39,097 nt of DNA from Chloroflexota bacterium (GCA_005882115.1 VBEG01000043.1:1-39097); one strand, 5' to 3'. Positions 1 through 8,477 are shown, counted from the first letter of the stretch. A program made the numbers and translations. The notes: generated by a model from the letters alone, not told the origin.

Positions 1-193
1 CCGGGTGCTCCACGCCTGGTTGGAGAACGACGAGCTCTCGCCCGGCAGCGCCGAGTCGGAGCTCAGGACCGTCGGAGGGAAGTGGCCTCAACCCGACATA
101 GTCGCGGTAGAAGCGGAGAGCGCGGTTGGCGTCGGTGACCGCCAGCTCGACGGTTCCCATGCCGGTCTTGGCGGCTATCGATTGGGTCTGCAT
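1..193 (-). CDS. VOC-family (glyoxalase/dioxygenase-like) protein, 3' part cut by window edge
   Basis: The reverse strand reads in frame from an ATG at 193 to the window edge, giving 64 residues. The N-terminal beta-alpha-beta module is typical of the vicinal oxygen chelate fold: GTVELAVTDANRALRFYRD followed by YVGLRPL, the classic 'xVxLxVxDxxxAxxFYxxxLGL' pattern. A GGA ribosome-site remnant lies about 8 bases upstream. Met12 is an alternative start. The family contains glyoxalases, ring-cleaving dioxygenases and resistance proteins, and substrate cannot be assigned from this fragment. It lies downstream of fhs on the same strand but is separated by 113 bp holding a two-hairpin repeat, so cotranscription is uncertain. 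Confidence 0.8.
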   Translation of the reverse strand, partial: MQTQSIAAKTGMGTVELAVTDANRALRFYRDYVGLRPLPSDGPELRLGAAGRELVVLQPGVEHP

Positions 194-245
194 CGCATCA
201 TTTCCTACCCAGATCGCGCCAGTCCCATTCCGCAGGCTCAACCCG

Positions 246-306
246 CCCCATCCCGGCGCCCCTCCGGCCCTTCGGGCCACCTCCCCATGAATGGGGAAGA
301 GTTGGC
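246..306 (+). repeat. Dispersed two-hairpin palindromic repeat, copy A
   Basis: This intergenic element abuts the fhs stop codon. It has a CCCCATCCC lead, a hairpin GGCCC-TTC-GGGCC (266-278), a second hairpin TCCCCAT-GA-ATGGGGA (282-297) and the trailer AGAGTTGGC. The second hairpin plus trailer is repeated essentially base for base at 25801-25826. It may act as a transcript-end or stability structure for fhs; there is no T-run, so it is not a classic terminator. Confidence 0.75.
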
Positions 307-2013
307 TTAGCTGAGGCCGACGATCTCTCCCTGATCGTCGATGTCGATGCTCATCGCGTTGGGGGTTGTGGGGAGGCCTGGCATCGTGCGCATCTCGCCG
401 CAGATCGGATAGATGAAACCGGCGCCCACGGACGCGCGCACCTCTCGCACCGGGAGCACCCAGCCCGTGGGCGCGCCTTTCAGCTTCGGGTCGGACGAGA
501 TCGAGAGGTGCGTCTTGGCGATGCACACCGGTAGGCGGCCGAACCCGCTCGCCTCGTAGGCGTCGAGCTGCTTGGCCGCCGCCGGGTCGTACTCGACCCC
601 ACGCGCCCCGTACACGCGGAGCGCGATCGCCTCGATCTTCTCGCTCAGCGTCGCCGCGTCCGGATAGAGAAGTTGGAACGTGCTCGGCTCTTCGGCGGCG
701 GCGGCCACCATCTCCGCCAGCTCCAGAGCGCCGCGCCCGCCGTCGACGAAGTTGTTGCAGACCGCCGACCGCACGCCCAGGTGTTCGGCGAGCTGGCGGA
801 TGGCCTGGTGCTCGGATGCGTGGTCGTCTGGAAACGCGTTGATCGCAACCACAGGCGTCACACCGTGGATCTGGATGTTCTCGACCTGCTTGCGCAGGTT
901 GGCGGCGCCGGCCAGGACATCGTCCGGGTTCTCCTTCAGCAGCTCCGGGGGAAGTGGCCTGCCTGCGACCACTCGGTACTTGCCCGAGTGGACCTTGAGC
1001 GCGCGCACCGTGGCAACGATCACGGCCGCGTCAGGCGCGAGGCCCGAGGTGCGGCATTTGATGTTGAAGAAGCGCTCGGCGCCCATGTCAGCGCCGAATC
1101 CCGCCTCGGTGACCAGGAAGTCTCCGCCGTGGATGCCGATCAGGTCCGCGAGCACAGACGACGCGCCGTTGGCGATGTTGCCGAACGGTCCCGCGTGGAC
1201 CAGCACCGGCGTGTTCTCCAGCGTCTGCAGCAGGTTGGGCTTGATGGCGTCGCGCATGATCACCGTCATAGCGCCGCCCGCGCGCAGGAAGTCGGCGGTG
1301 ATCGGCTTGCCATCGCGCGCGAGGCCGATGACCATCCGGCCCAGCCGCTGTCGCATGTCCTGCAACGATGTGGAAAGGGCGAGCACGGCCATCACCTCGG
1401 ACGCCGCGGTGATGTCGAATCCGGTCTGGCGTGTGACGCCGTCCTCCGGCGCGCCGAGCCCGACGACCACGCTGCGCAGGACGCGGTCGCTGACGTCGAG
1501 CACCCTGCGCCAGGTGATGCTGTGAAGGTCGATCGGAAAGTCGCGCAGGCTGTGGTGGATGTAGTTGTCGATCATCGCGGCCAGGAGGTTGTGCGCCGCG
1601 GTGACCGCGTGGAAGTCGCCTGTGAGGTGCAGGTTGAGCCGCTCCATCGGGACCACCTGGCTATAGCCGCCGCCGGCCGCGCCGCCCTTGATCCCGAACG
1701 TGGGCCCCATCGAAGGCTGGCGGATCGCGACGGTCGCCCTCTTCCCGATCAGCCCGAGCGCATCGCCCAGGCCGACCGTCGTCGTCGTCTTGCCTTCACC
1801 GAGAGGTGTGGGCGTGATAGCGGAGACGACGACGTACTTCGCGCGAGGCTTGCCGCTCAGCTCCTCGATCGCGTCGAGCTTGATCTTCGCGACATCGTGC
1901 CCATAGGGCTCGAGCAGGTGCGGGTCGATGCCCATCTTGCCCGCGATCTCGGGCATCGGCAGCAGTCGCGCTTTGCGCGCGATCTCGAGGTCGGTCGGAA
2001 ACTCAACCTTCAT
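307..2013 (-). CDS. fhs: Formate--tetrahydrofolate ligase
   Basis: This 568-residue protein matches the family's usual length of about 555-560. It interconverts formate, THF and ATP with 10-formyl-THF, ADP and phosphate. The ATP-binding loop TPLGEGKTT is at residues 69-77 and the family signature starting PSMGPTFGIKGG at 100-111; both are intact. The start ATG lies 10 bp after the methylene-THF reductase stop, so the two are cotranscribed. In acetogens the enzyme activates formate. Here, downstream of an uptake system and beside an MttB-type demethylase, it more likely runs in reverse, releasing formate and making ATP from methyl-derived formyl-THF. Identity is secure; direction is inferred. 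Confidence 0.97.
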   Translation of the reverse strand: MKVEFPTDLEIARKARLLPMPEIAGKMGIDPHLLEPYGHDVAKIKLDAIEELSGKPRAKYVVVSAITPTPLGEGKTTTTVGLGDALGLIGKRATVAIRQPSMGPTFGIKGGAAGGGYSQVVPMERLNLHLTGDFHAVTAAHNLLAAMIDNYIHHSLRDFPIDLHSITWRRVLDVSDRVLRSVVVGLGAPEDGVTRQTGFDITAASEVMAVLALSTSLQDMRQRLGRMVIGLARDGKPITADFLRAGGAMTVIMRDAIKPNLLQTLENTPVLVHAGPFGNIANGASSVLADLIGIHGGDFLVTEAGFGADMGAERFFNIKCRTSGLAPDAAVIVATVRALKVHSGKYRVVAGRPLPPELLKENPDDVLAGAANLRKQVENIQIHGVTPVVAINAFPDDHASEHQAIRQLAEHLGVRSAVCNNFVDGGRGALELAEMVAAAAEEPSTFQLLYPDAATLSEKIEAIALRVYGARGVEYDPAAAKQLDAYEASGFGRLPVCIAKTHLSISSDPKLKGAPTGWVLPVREVRASVGAGFIYPICGEMRTMPGLPTTPNAMSIDIDDQGEIVGLS

Positions 2014-2023
2014 CCACCCTCTC

Positions 2024-2902
2024 CTATCGGATTTCCGCGAGCATCTCGCGGCGCCACCTCTCGGTCGGCTCGATCTCGTTGAACGTGAAGACGTGCAACC
2101 CGGCGATGCGGCGCTCCGGCATCGCGACGTCCGGCAGCAATGCGTTCACGAACCTGCCCGGCTCGTAACCGCCAGGACGGAACATGCGCGCAACCCAGCT
2201 GGGGTGGCCGCGCAGGAAACGCGCTGAATCCGCGAGACCGATCTTGGTCGAGAGTCGCATCAACCTCGCCGGATCGGCGACGCCCGCCATCCCGATGTAG
2301 ATCGGAAGCTCGACACCACGATTTCGCACGCGTCCGACCCAGCGCTTCACCCCATCGGGGTCGAAGCTCATGTTGCTGACGATGTAGGTGGCCAAACGCC
2401 GCTTGTCCCACATCGCCTGGATCGTCATATCGTCGTGGATGAACGGGTGACTCTCGGGATAACCGGTGACGCCGATCTCCGTGAGGCCGTGGTCCGGAGG
2501 CAGCGCCGCCAGCAGCGAGAGCGCGTCGGGAAACAGACCCGCCGGCTCGCGCGCATCGCCCGCGACCACGAACACGTTCTTGATGCCGGCGTCCTTCAAC
2601 GCCACGAGGATCTGCCCGAGTTCCACCCTGTCGTGGATGAGGCGAGCCGAAAGGTGCGGCACCGCGTGGTAACCGAGCTTCGCCAGCGCGACCGCGAGAT
2701 GGATCGTCCGCGGCATGCCGCGGCGTGGCGATGCGGTGACGGTGATGGTCACCTCGCGCGGCACGTACGCGGCGACCAGCTCGGCGGCATTGTCGGTGGG
2801 AAGGACCTCGTAACGGGGCGCGCGCAGCAGTTCAGCCGGCGTTCGACCTTGCGCACGAAGCGGCTTCACCACGCCCACTTGCGGTGTCGCACTATACGCC
2901 AC
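2024..2902 (-). CDS. Methylenetetrahydrofolate reductase (MetF-like)
   Basis: A 292-residue TIM-barrel flavoprotein of the MetF family. Family features are the central VVAGD (residues 113-116) and GYPESHP (147-153). It interconverts 5-methyl-THF and 5,10-methylene-THF. The start is taken as GTG at 2902, preceded by a weak AGGG; Val11 or Val12 (GTG codons) are possible later starts. No MetV-like zinc/Fe-S partner is adjacent. The gene is followed after 10 bp by fhs and preceded by a 77-bp gap containing a two-hairpin repeat. In this locus it probably oxidises methyl-THF made from the corrinoid methyl group rather than feeding methionine synthesis. The electron partner is not visible. Confidence 0.92.
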   Translation of the reverse strand: MAYSATPQVGVVKPLRAQGRTPAELLRAPRYEVLPTDNAAELVAAYVPREVTITVTASPRRGMPRTIHLAVALAKLGYHAVPHLSARLIHDRVELGQILVALKDAGIKNVFVVAGDAREPAGLFPDALSLLAALPPDHGLTEIGVTGYPESHPFIHDDMTIQAMWDKRRLATYIVSNMSFDPDGVKRWVGRVRNRGVELPIYIGMAGVADPARLMRLSTKIGLADSARFLRGHPSWVARMFRPGGYEPGRFVNALLPDVAMPERRIAGLHVFTFNEIEPTERWRREMLAEIR

Positions 2903-2925
2903 AGTCGCGCCCTGCGCAACACAAT

Positions 2926-2970
2926 CTTCCCTGCCTACGGGGAAGTACGCGGCGAAGCCGTGGGATGGGG
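2926..2970 (-). repeat. Dispersed two-hairpin palindromic repeat, copy D
   Basis: Read on the minus strand this has the same order as the copy at 25773: CCCCATCCC, a small hairpin CGGC-TTC-GCCG (2950-2960), TACTTCCCC, a short spacer, then GGGAAG pairing with CTTCCC (2926-2945). It lies in the 77-bp gap between the metallophosphoesterase stop and the reductase start, so it would be transcribed as two hairpins within the operon. Confidence 0.7.
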
Positions 2971-2979
2971 CATGTCGGG

Positions 2980-4548
2980 CTAGAAGGGCGGTGGGAGCAG
3001 CAAGATCACGTTGCGGTCCGCCGGCGTTCCGGCCCGAGCGGAGTCGAACCCGCCGTACAGTCCGTTGCCCGCCAGCTCGCGATGCAAGCCGGCCAGGCCC
3101 TCGCCGTCGTGGTCGACCATCGTGCAGCCGATCGCCAGCTGCCCGTCAGCGGTTTGGAAGATCTCGACCAGGCGCGCCTGGCACGGCCAGTCGACCAACG
3201 AACCTGTGGTCACCTCCCAGAAACCGCGCTCTCCGCGCTCGCCCGCTCGAGCGGCGATCCGGTTGTAGTGCGAATGGCCATTCAGCCAGAGGACGACGTT
3301 GCCGAAGCGCAGGAGCAGCTCGACCAGCTCGCCCGCGTTCTGCTCGCCACGCGGATTGGACAGGCTGTCAAAGCCGTGGTGGGACAGCACCACGACGTAA
3401 TGGTCCGAGTTGGAAGTCCGGACGATGGAGCCGTCGCGAGTTGTGAAGGAAGAGTGAACCTCTTCGAGTCGCTGCTCGAGCCAGTGCAGCTGGGGCGGAG
3501 CGACGGTTCCATCGGCTCCGCCGGCATCGCACACGGTGTCCAGCGTGATGAAGCGGACGATCCCCGCGTCATGCATGTAGTACGCGAGCTCGTCGTCGAC
3601 GTTCCGTGGGCTGAAGCCATGGCCGCCGCTGCGCACATGCGCGTCGATGAACTCGCCTCGCGAGATCGGACGTCGCTCGGGGTCCGACGGCACCTCGATC
3701 GCCTCACCCGCCATGAACGTCTCTGGATTGTCGGTGAAGGTTTCCACGGCGCGGTCGGGATCCAGGCCGGGTGGCGGGCCGACCGGTTTGCGGCCCGCTG
3801 TCATCGCCGCTTCCAAAGCGGGCGTGATGATGCCAACCCCCTGGCACACCTCCTCGTGGTTGCCGTAGCAACCGAGCCAGGGAACGCTTAGACCATCCGA
3901 GGCGAAGGCCTTGATCGCCTCCTCGAGCACGCCCGGCCTGAGTGGGAACCCCAACGCGCTCTGAAACAGGTCGGCGCCGTCCGCTCCGTCCGGCTTCCAG
4001 TAGATGTCGCCTGGCCAGTCGGGCTTCTGCACGCCGTCATAGCCGGGCGCGCCGGAGTCTGGCCGCACCGTCCCACCGTTGAAGAGGGCGAGGAAGTTCG
4101 TCAGCTCGTTGCGCTGAGCATTGTCGACCGAGTCTCCCGTCATCGCCACTATCCGGGGCGCTTCGCCCGTCAAAGGCGCGACCCCAAGGTTGTTGATCGC
4201 GCGCACCATGGCCGCGATCGCGTGCGTGTTCAGCATCTCCTGCGGGCGTTGCATCGTCAACAGCTCGCGAAATCGCGAGTCCTCCCAGTACCGGTTGACA
4301 AACTCGAATCGGGCCGGCGACTGCGCGTCGGTCACGTGCAGGTCGGTGATGTGGACGAGGCACGCGATCGTCGCGCCTGACAGAGCTACGTCGTTGGACG
4401 GCGACGATGCAAGGTCCCTTCTGACAATGTGCGGCTCGCCTGGCAGCTCGGCGACCGCGCGGTAGGAGGCCCGCGAACCTGCGCGAATCGTTGGCCCCGC
4501 GCCCAGACGCTTTGCAGACGTGAGAACGGTGCGTGACGCCGACGTCAC
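2980..4548 (-). CDS. Metallophosphoesterase, PPA1498-like
   Basis: A 522-residue calcineurin-like phosphoesterase with long inserts between the metal-ligand motifs: HITDLHV near residue 66, MTGDSVDN near 137, GNHE near 230, LSHHGFD near 390 and NGHSHYN near 425. This spacing resembles the PPA1498 family (TIGR03767), whose members usually carry a Tat signal. No twin-arginine signal is seen here; the N-terminus is Ser/Arg-rich without a hydrophobic core, so a cytoplasmic location is plausible. The GTG start overlaps the stop of the upstream ABC ATPase (GTGA), indicating translational coupling and a role tied to the imported compound. A phosphorylated substrate such as a phosphocholine-like ester is only a guess. 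Confidence 0.85.
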   Translation of the reverse strand: MTSASRTVLTSAKRLGAGPTIRAGSRASYRAVAELPGEPHIVRRDLASSPSNDVALSGATIACLVHITDLHVTDAQSPARFEFVNRYWEDSRFRELLTMQRPQEMLNTHAIAAMVRAINNLGVAPLTGEAPRIVAMTGDSVDNAQRNELTNFLALFNGGTVRPDSGAPGYDGVQKPDWPGDIYWKPDGADGADLFQSALGFPLRPGVLEEAIKAFASDGLSVPWLGCYGNHEEVCQGVGIITPALEAAMTAGRKPVGPPPGLDPDRAVETFTDNPETFMAGEAIEVPSDPERRPISRGEFIDAHVRSGGHGFSPRNVDDELAYYMHDAGIVRFITLDTVCDAGGADGTVAPPQLHWLEQRLEEVHSSFTTRDGSIVRTSNSDHYVVVLSHHGFDSLSNPRGEQNAGELVELLLRFGNVVLWLNGHSHYNRIAARAGERGERGFWEVTTGSLVDWPCQARLVEIFQTADGQLAIGCTMVDHDGEGLAGLHRELAGNGLYGGFDSARAGTPADRNVILLLPPPF

Positions 4549-5624
4549 GAAGCGGCCGGTACTGCCTCTTCCCTCTGGATGAGGACCGGGTCAGGGCGGA
4601 GCTCCAGACGCACTCTCGTTCCCGCCGGGTGCTGACTCGCCGCGGACGTCGGAACCTGCACGAGCACCGTCGTGTCGCCGAGATCGACCGTGACTCGGCT
4701 CACCGCGCCGAGGAACGCGACCGCGATCACGGTCCCCACCAACGGTCCTTCCTGCATATCGCCGTCGCTCGCGAGCGCTACCGCTTCGGGCCTCACGAGC
4801 GCGATGGCCGGTCCATCGGGTACGTCGGGGTGGACGAGCGGGATGCTCGCGCCCCGGATCTCGACCGCGCCGCGCCGGACGGTGCCCTCCATGCGGTTGG
4901 TCAGGCCGACGAAGTCCGCCACGAAGGGTGTCGCCGGGCGAGAGTAGACGAGCGTGGGCGGGCCGAGTTGCTCGAGCTTGCCAGCCTGCATGACGCCGAC
5001 CCGATCCGCGATCGCCAGCGCCTCTTCCTGGTCATGCGTGACGAACAGCGTGGTGATGCCGACCTCGAGCTGGACGCGGCGGATCTCATCGCGCAGACGT
5101 GAGCGCACCTTCGCGTCGAGCGCCGAAAGCGGCTCGTCGAGCAGCAGAACCTGCGGCTGGATGGCGAGCGCGCGGGCCAGCGCGACGCGCTGCTGCTGGC
5201 CGCCCGACATCTGGCTGGCGTAGCGGTTGGCGAACCGGCCAAGGCCGACGAGCTCGAGCATGTCGAGGGCGCGCTTCTTGCGTTCGTCCACACCGACGTG
5301 CCGCATCTGCAGGCCGAACGCGACGTTCTCCCAGGCGACCATGTGCGGGAAGAGCGAGTACGCCTGGAAGACCATCCCGATGTTGCGCCGGTTCGCCGGC
5401 AGGCCGGTGACATCCTTGCCGCCGATCACGACCCGGCCATCGTTCGCCTCCTCGAGGCCGGCGAGCAATCGCAGCGCCGTGGTTTTGCCGCACCCGGAGG
5501 GTCCCAACAGAGCGACCAGCTCGCCAGGAGCGAGCGTCAGCGACAGTCCGTCGAGCGCGGTGACGGTGCCGTAGCGGCGGACAAGATTCTCGAGCCTTAC
5601 CTCGACTCCGGATCGCTCGGTCAT
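4545..5624 (-). CDS. ABC transporter ATP-binding protein, PotA/FbpC type
   Basis: A 359-residue ATPase of the spermidine/putrescine, ferric iron and phosphonate importer group. Walker A GPSGCGKTT is at residues 41-49, the Q-loop lies in MVFQAYSLFPH, the signature is SGGQQQR, Walker B is VLLLDEPLSALDAK and the switch histidine is in FVTHDQEEAL. The C-terminal 120 residues are a TOBE-like regulatory domain. The ATG overlaps the upstream permease stop by 4 bp, and its own stop overlaps the metallophosphoesterase start. With the two permeases and the lipoprotein it forms a complete importer. Substrate class cannot be read from the ATPase; context suggests a methylated amine. Confidence 0.94.
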   Translation of the reverse strand: MTERSGVEVRLENLVRRYGTVTALDGLSLTLAPGELVALLGPSGCGKTTALRLLAGLEEANDGRVVIGGKDVTGLPANRRNIGMVFQAYSLFPHMVAWENVAFGLQMRHVGVDERKKRALDMLELVGLGRFANRYASQMSGGQQQRVALARALAIQPQVLLLDEPLSALDAKVRSRLRDEIRRVQLEVGITTLFVTHDQEEALAIADRVGVMQAGKLEQLGPPTLVYSRPATPFVADFVGLTNRMEGTVRRGAVEIRGASIPLVHPDVPDGPAIALVRPEAVALASDGDMQEGPLVGTVIAVAFLGAVSRVTVDLGDTTVLVQVPTSAASQHPAGTRVRLELRPDPVLIQREEAVPAAS

Positions 5625-6469
5625 GTCTGCGACGCCGCCAGCGGCCCCGCGAGCGCTGTCGCCGGCTCATCGTGCACGCGACGGGGTCTGCCGCCAACGA
5701 AAGCCAGGACGACGAGCAGCGCGAACGCGAACAACAGGGCGGCCACCGCGACGGCGATCGAGACCCCGGCGTTGTCGCGAGCCAAGTGCACGAGCTCGAC
5801 CTGCAGGTTGTTGTACAGCAGGTTGTTGGCGATTGTGTACTCGCCGAGCACCAACGCCACGGAGAGCAGGGTCGCGTTCAGGATCGCGTTCGAGATGTTG
5901 GGCACGATCACCCGCCACATCACCGTAAACCAGCTGGCGCCGAGGCTCCTCGCGGCTTCGGTCAGCGTCTTGACGTCGATGGCGCCGAGTCCGGCGTCGA
6001 TCGCCCGATAGCAATAGGGAAGCACGAGCACAACGTACGCGAGCGAGAGGGTCAGGATGGAATCGCTGAGGTTGTTGTTCAGCCAGATATACATGGGGAA
6101 CAGACCCACCACGAGGACGATGGCGGGGATGGTCAGCGGCAGCAGAGACATGAACTCGATGATCCGGGTGAGCCGCGGTAGCTTGAGGCGCACCCAGACC
6201 ATCGTGGGCACCAGAAGCACGAGCATCACGATTGAGGTGATCACCGCCAGCTGCAGGGAAGCGGCGATCGCGCCCGTGAGATCCGGGTACGAAGGAATCG
6301 CCTTCCAGTAGTCGAGCGTTCGCGAGCCGTCATTTGCCCTGGTCGAGAACTCGACCATGGCGCCGAGCGGGACGAGGAAGAAGATCGCGGCGAGCAGGAA
6401 GACGACGTAACGAAACACCTGCAGCTTGATCCAGCGTGTCCGCTGGATGCTCCGCGCCGCTACAGCCAT
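5621..6469 (-). CDS. ABC transporter permease (second membrane subunit)
   Basis: A 282-residue membrane protein starting at ATG 6469, 10 bp inside the end of the first permease. It has an N-terminal helix (FRYVVFLLAAIFFLVPL), five further hydrophobic segments and the cytoplasmic EAA loop EAARSLGASWFTVMWRVIVP that contacts the ATPase. It resembles PotC/PhnV-type subunits of binding-protein-dependent importers. An open frame continues upstream to 6781 but is antisense-like and Arg-rich; the ATG at 6469 places the first helix close to the N-terminus, as usual for the family. Overlaps on both sides show tight coupling within the operon. Confidence 0.92.
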   Translation of the reverse strand: MAVAARSIQRTRWIKLQVFRYVVFLLAAIFFLVPLGAMVEFSTRANDGSRTLDYWKAIPSYPDLTGAIAASLQLAVITSIVMLVLLVPTMVWVRLKLPRLTRIIEFMSLLPLTIPAIVLVVGLFPMYIWLNNNLSDSILTLSLAYVVLVLPYCYRAIDAGLGAIDVKTLTEAARSLGASWFTVMWRVIVPNISNAILNATLLSVALVLGEYTIANNLLYNNLQVELVHLARDNAGVSIAVAVAALLFAFALLVVLAFVGGRPRRVHDEPATALAGPLAASQT

Positions 6470-7362
6470 CGCGCGGTCCTCCGCTGCAGGAGCGTGTACA
6501 GGACGGTCACCAACGTGACGATGATGATCATCTCGATCGCGATCGCCTTCGCGAAGCCAGGCTCGTAAGCGCCGACCTCGCTGCTGAGCGCGCCCGCGAT
6601 CTGCTGCGCCAACACAGGCTGTCCCTGGTTGATCAGTGCGTTGGCGGTCGCGTAGGCGGAGAACGCATTCGCGAAGAGCAGCAGGACCGAGCCGAGGAAA
6701 GCCGGGAAAAGGAGGGGGCCGGCGACATGGCGCCAGTAGTGCCACGTATTGCCGCCGAGGCTTTCCGCAGCTTCGCGCCACTGCGGCTTGATGCCGTCGA
6801 GCGCGGGCAGGAACACGAGGACCATCAGGGGAATCTGAAAGTACAGGTAGACCAGGTCGAGTCCGGGGATCTCGAAAAGCCAGAGGTCCTGCTTGTAGAA
6901 GTCAAAACCGTGCGCCTGGGCGAAGAGGTACACGAAGCCGGCGGGGCCAATGCTGGCGATGAAGGCGAAGGCCAGCGTCACGCCTCCGAACTGAGCGAGG
7001 ACTCCCGAGGCTGAGATGGTAAGCCGCCGGAGGATGCCGTTTGGACTACCCGTAACGATCGCGTAAGCCAGGAGAGCTCCGAAGACCGCGCCCAGGAAGG
7101 CGGTGATGGCGGACAGGACGGTCGTGTCGATGGTCGCCTTGACCACATAGGAGCGCGACAGGTTGCGGAAGTTGTCGAGCGTGAAGGCGTTGTTGGCGTC
7201 CAGAAGGGCGCCGATCCCGATGATCACCGACGGCAGGATCAGGAAGAGGCCGACGTAGGCGAGGTAGGGGACGGCGCCGACCCAGTCAAGAGAAAACCGC
7301 CGGCCGCCCAGAAATGGGCGGCCGACGTTGGTGGTTACAGCCGGACTTCCGGCGACCGTCAA
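6460..7362 (-). CDS. ABC transporter permease (first membrane subunit)
   Basis: A 300-residue permease with helix-forming segments beginning VPYLAYVGLFLILPSVIIG and the EAA loop EAAESLGGNTWHYWRHVAGP. It resembles PotB/PhnU-type subunits. The TTG at 7362 is chosen because it overlaps the stop of the binding protein (TTGA) and no later in-frame ATG, GTG or TTG precedes the first helix. The frame is open further upstream but there it is Arg-rich and antisense in character. A perfect 10-bp hairpin lies in codons 13-21, just after the start, and may reduce permease expression relative to the binding protein. Confidence 0.9.
   Translation of the reverse strand: MTVAGSPAVTTNVGRPFLGGRRFSLDWVGAVPYLAYVGLFLILPSVIIGIGALLDANNAFTLDNFRNLSRSYVVKATIDTTVLSAITAFLGAVFGALLAYAIVTGSPNGILRRLTISASGVLAQFGGVTLAFAFIASIGPAGFVYLFAQAHGFDFYKQDLWLFEIPGLDLVYLYFQIPLMVLVFLPALDGIKPQWREAAESLGGNTWHYWRHVAGPLLFPAFLGSVLLLFANAFSAYATANALINQGQPVLAQQIAGALSSEVGAYEPGFAKAIAIEMIIIVTLVTVLYTLLQRRTARWL
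7291..7324 (-). terminator. Leaky terminator/attenuator-like hairpin between binding protein and permease
   Basis: On the transcribed (minus) strand CGGCCGCCCA-TTTC-TGGGCGGCCG (7324-7301) is a perfect 10-bp stem with a 4-base loop. GCGGTTTTC follows, so a short U-run begins a few bases after the stem. It lies 35 bp downstream of the binding-protein stop and inside the first codons of the permease. Such hairpins after binding-protein genes are known to give excess binding protein through partial termination or 3' protection; that role is inferred here. Confidence 0.55.
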
Positions 7363-8477
7363 GCGATCGCCGCGTCCCAGTGCGCGACGACGTAGTTCTT
7401 CGCCGCGGTGGACTGGGCGTCGCTCATGAACTGAGGCGTGCCGTTGACGGGAGGCAGCTTGCCCGCCGCCACAGAATCGACGGTGCCCTTGTCTGTCATC
7501 GCCTTCTGGCGGACTGGCCGTGCGAGGCCCTTCAGCCAGAGGTTCTGTCCCTCGTCGGAGTAGAGGTACTCCTCCCACAGCCGCGCGGCGGCCGGGTGAG
7601 GCGCATCCTTGCTGACGGCCTGGGCGTAGTAGCCGCCGAGGATCGCGTTGCTCGGCACGAAGACCTTCCAGGTGGGGACGTCCTTGCCGTGCCCGGCGGA
7701 GAGGTAGTCCCAGTCGAAGACGACCGGAGTCGTCCCGTTCTTCACCGTCGCCGTGGTCGCCTGTGTCTTCGAGAAGTTGCCGGCCACCTTCAGCCGCTTG
7801 AAGAAGTCGACGCCCTTGCTGACGTCGTCAAGGGAGCCGCCCTCGGCGAGGTTCGCCATCATGACGCCGTTCAACGCGGCGTTCGCCTGCTTCGGGTTTC
7901 CGTTCAGCGCCACCTTGCCCTTGAACTGGGAACCGAACAGGTCGTCGATGGACTTGATCTCGGGCACCTTGCTTGAGTCGTAACCGATCGACATGAAACC
8001 GCCGTAGTCCTGGATCCACAGCCCGGTCGGCTCCTTCTGGCTGTCGAGGACATCACCCCACGTGGCGACCTTGTACGGCGCAAAGAGATTCGTGTTCGCG
8101 AGCGCGACCGCCATGCCCACGTCGACGACGTCCGGGCCGCGGCTGGTGCTGCCGAGCTGCTTGATTGCGTCCACCTCTTGCTGGCTGCTGCCGTCAGGGT
8201 TGTCGGAGGTGATGGCGATGCCGTACTTGGCGTGGAAGCCGTCCAGGATCGCGCCGTAGTTCGCCCAGTCGCGCGGCAGCGCGATCACGTTGAGCTTGCC
8301 CTCCGCCTGAGCGGCCTTCACGAGCGCGTCCATGCCGCCGCAGTCGGCGGCGGACTTGGCGGTCTTCGCTGCACTGCAGCTGGCGGCGCCGCCGCCGCCA
8401 GTGTTGCCGCACGCGGCGACAACGAAGACGGCCACCACGGCCAGGCCGAGGTGGCGAGTAAAACTACCCAACTTCAT
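7359..8477 (-). CDS. ABC transporter substrate-binding lipoprotein
   Basis: A 372-residue secreted lipoprotein. MKLGSFTRHLGLAVVAVFVV is a signal peptide ending in a lipobox (VVAAC), followed by a Gly-rich linker. The mature part begins ALVKAAQAEGKLNVIALP, as in PotD/AfuA/PhnS-like binding proteins of importers for polyamines, iron or phosphonates. Aromatic clusters (RDWANYG, LWIQDYGGF, FDWDYL) could bind a cationic ligand but have not been modelled. The ATG at 8477 has GGAGGGG upstream, and the frame's earlier start lacks a signal-peptide layout. It is the first gene of the seven-gene minus-strand operon that ends with fhs, so its ligand is probably the demethylation substrate. Confidence 0.92.
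   Translation of the reverse strand: MKLGSFTRHLGLAVVAVFVVAACGNTGGGGAASCSAAKTAKSAADCGGMDALVKAAQAEGKLNVIALPRDWANYGAILDGFHAKYGIAITSDNPDGSSQQEVDAIKQLGSTSRGPDVVDVGMAVALANTNLFAPYKVATWGDVLDSQKEPTGLWIQDYGGFMSIGYDSSKVPEIKSIDDLFGSQFKGKVALNGNPKQANAALNGVMMANLAEGGSLDDVSKGVDFFKRLKVAGNFSKTQATTATVKNGTTPVVFDWDYLSAGHGKDVPTWKVFVPSNAILGGYYAQAVSKDAPHPAAARLWEEYLYSDEGQNLWLKGLARPVRQKAMTDKGTVDSVAAGKLPPVNGTPQFMSDAQSTAAKNYVVAHWDAAIA

Noticed and set aside
673-2082. 469-codon open frame on the plus strand across fhs
   Set aside because: Antisense to a highly conserved enzyme, Asp/Arg/His-rich, no domain.
7359-8477. Specific polyamine or ferric iron binding protein
   Set aside because: Superfamily resemblance does not fix the ligand, and the operon context points elsewhere. 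Only the general class is called.
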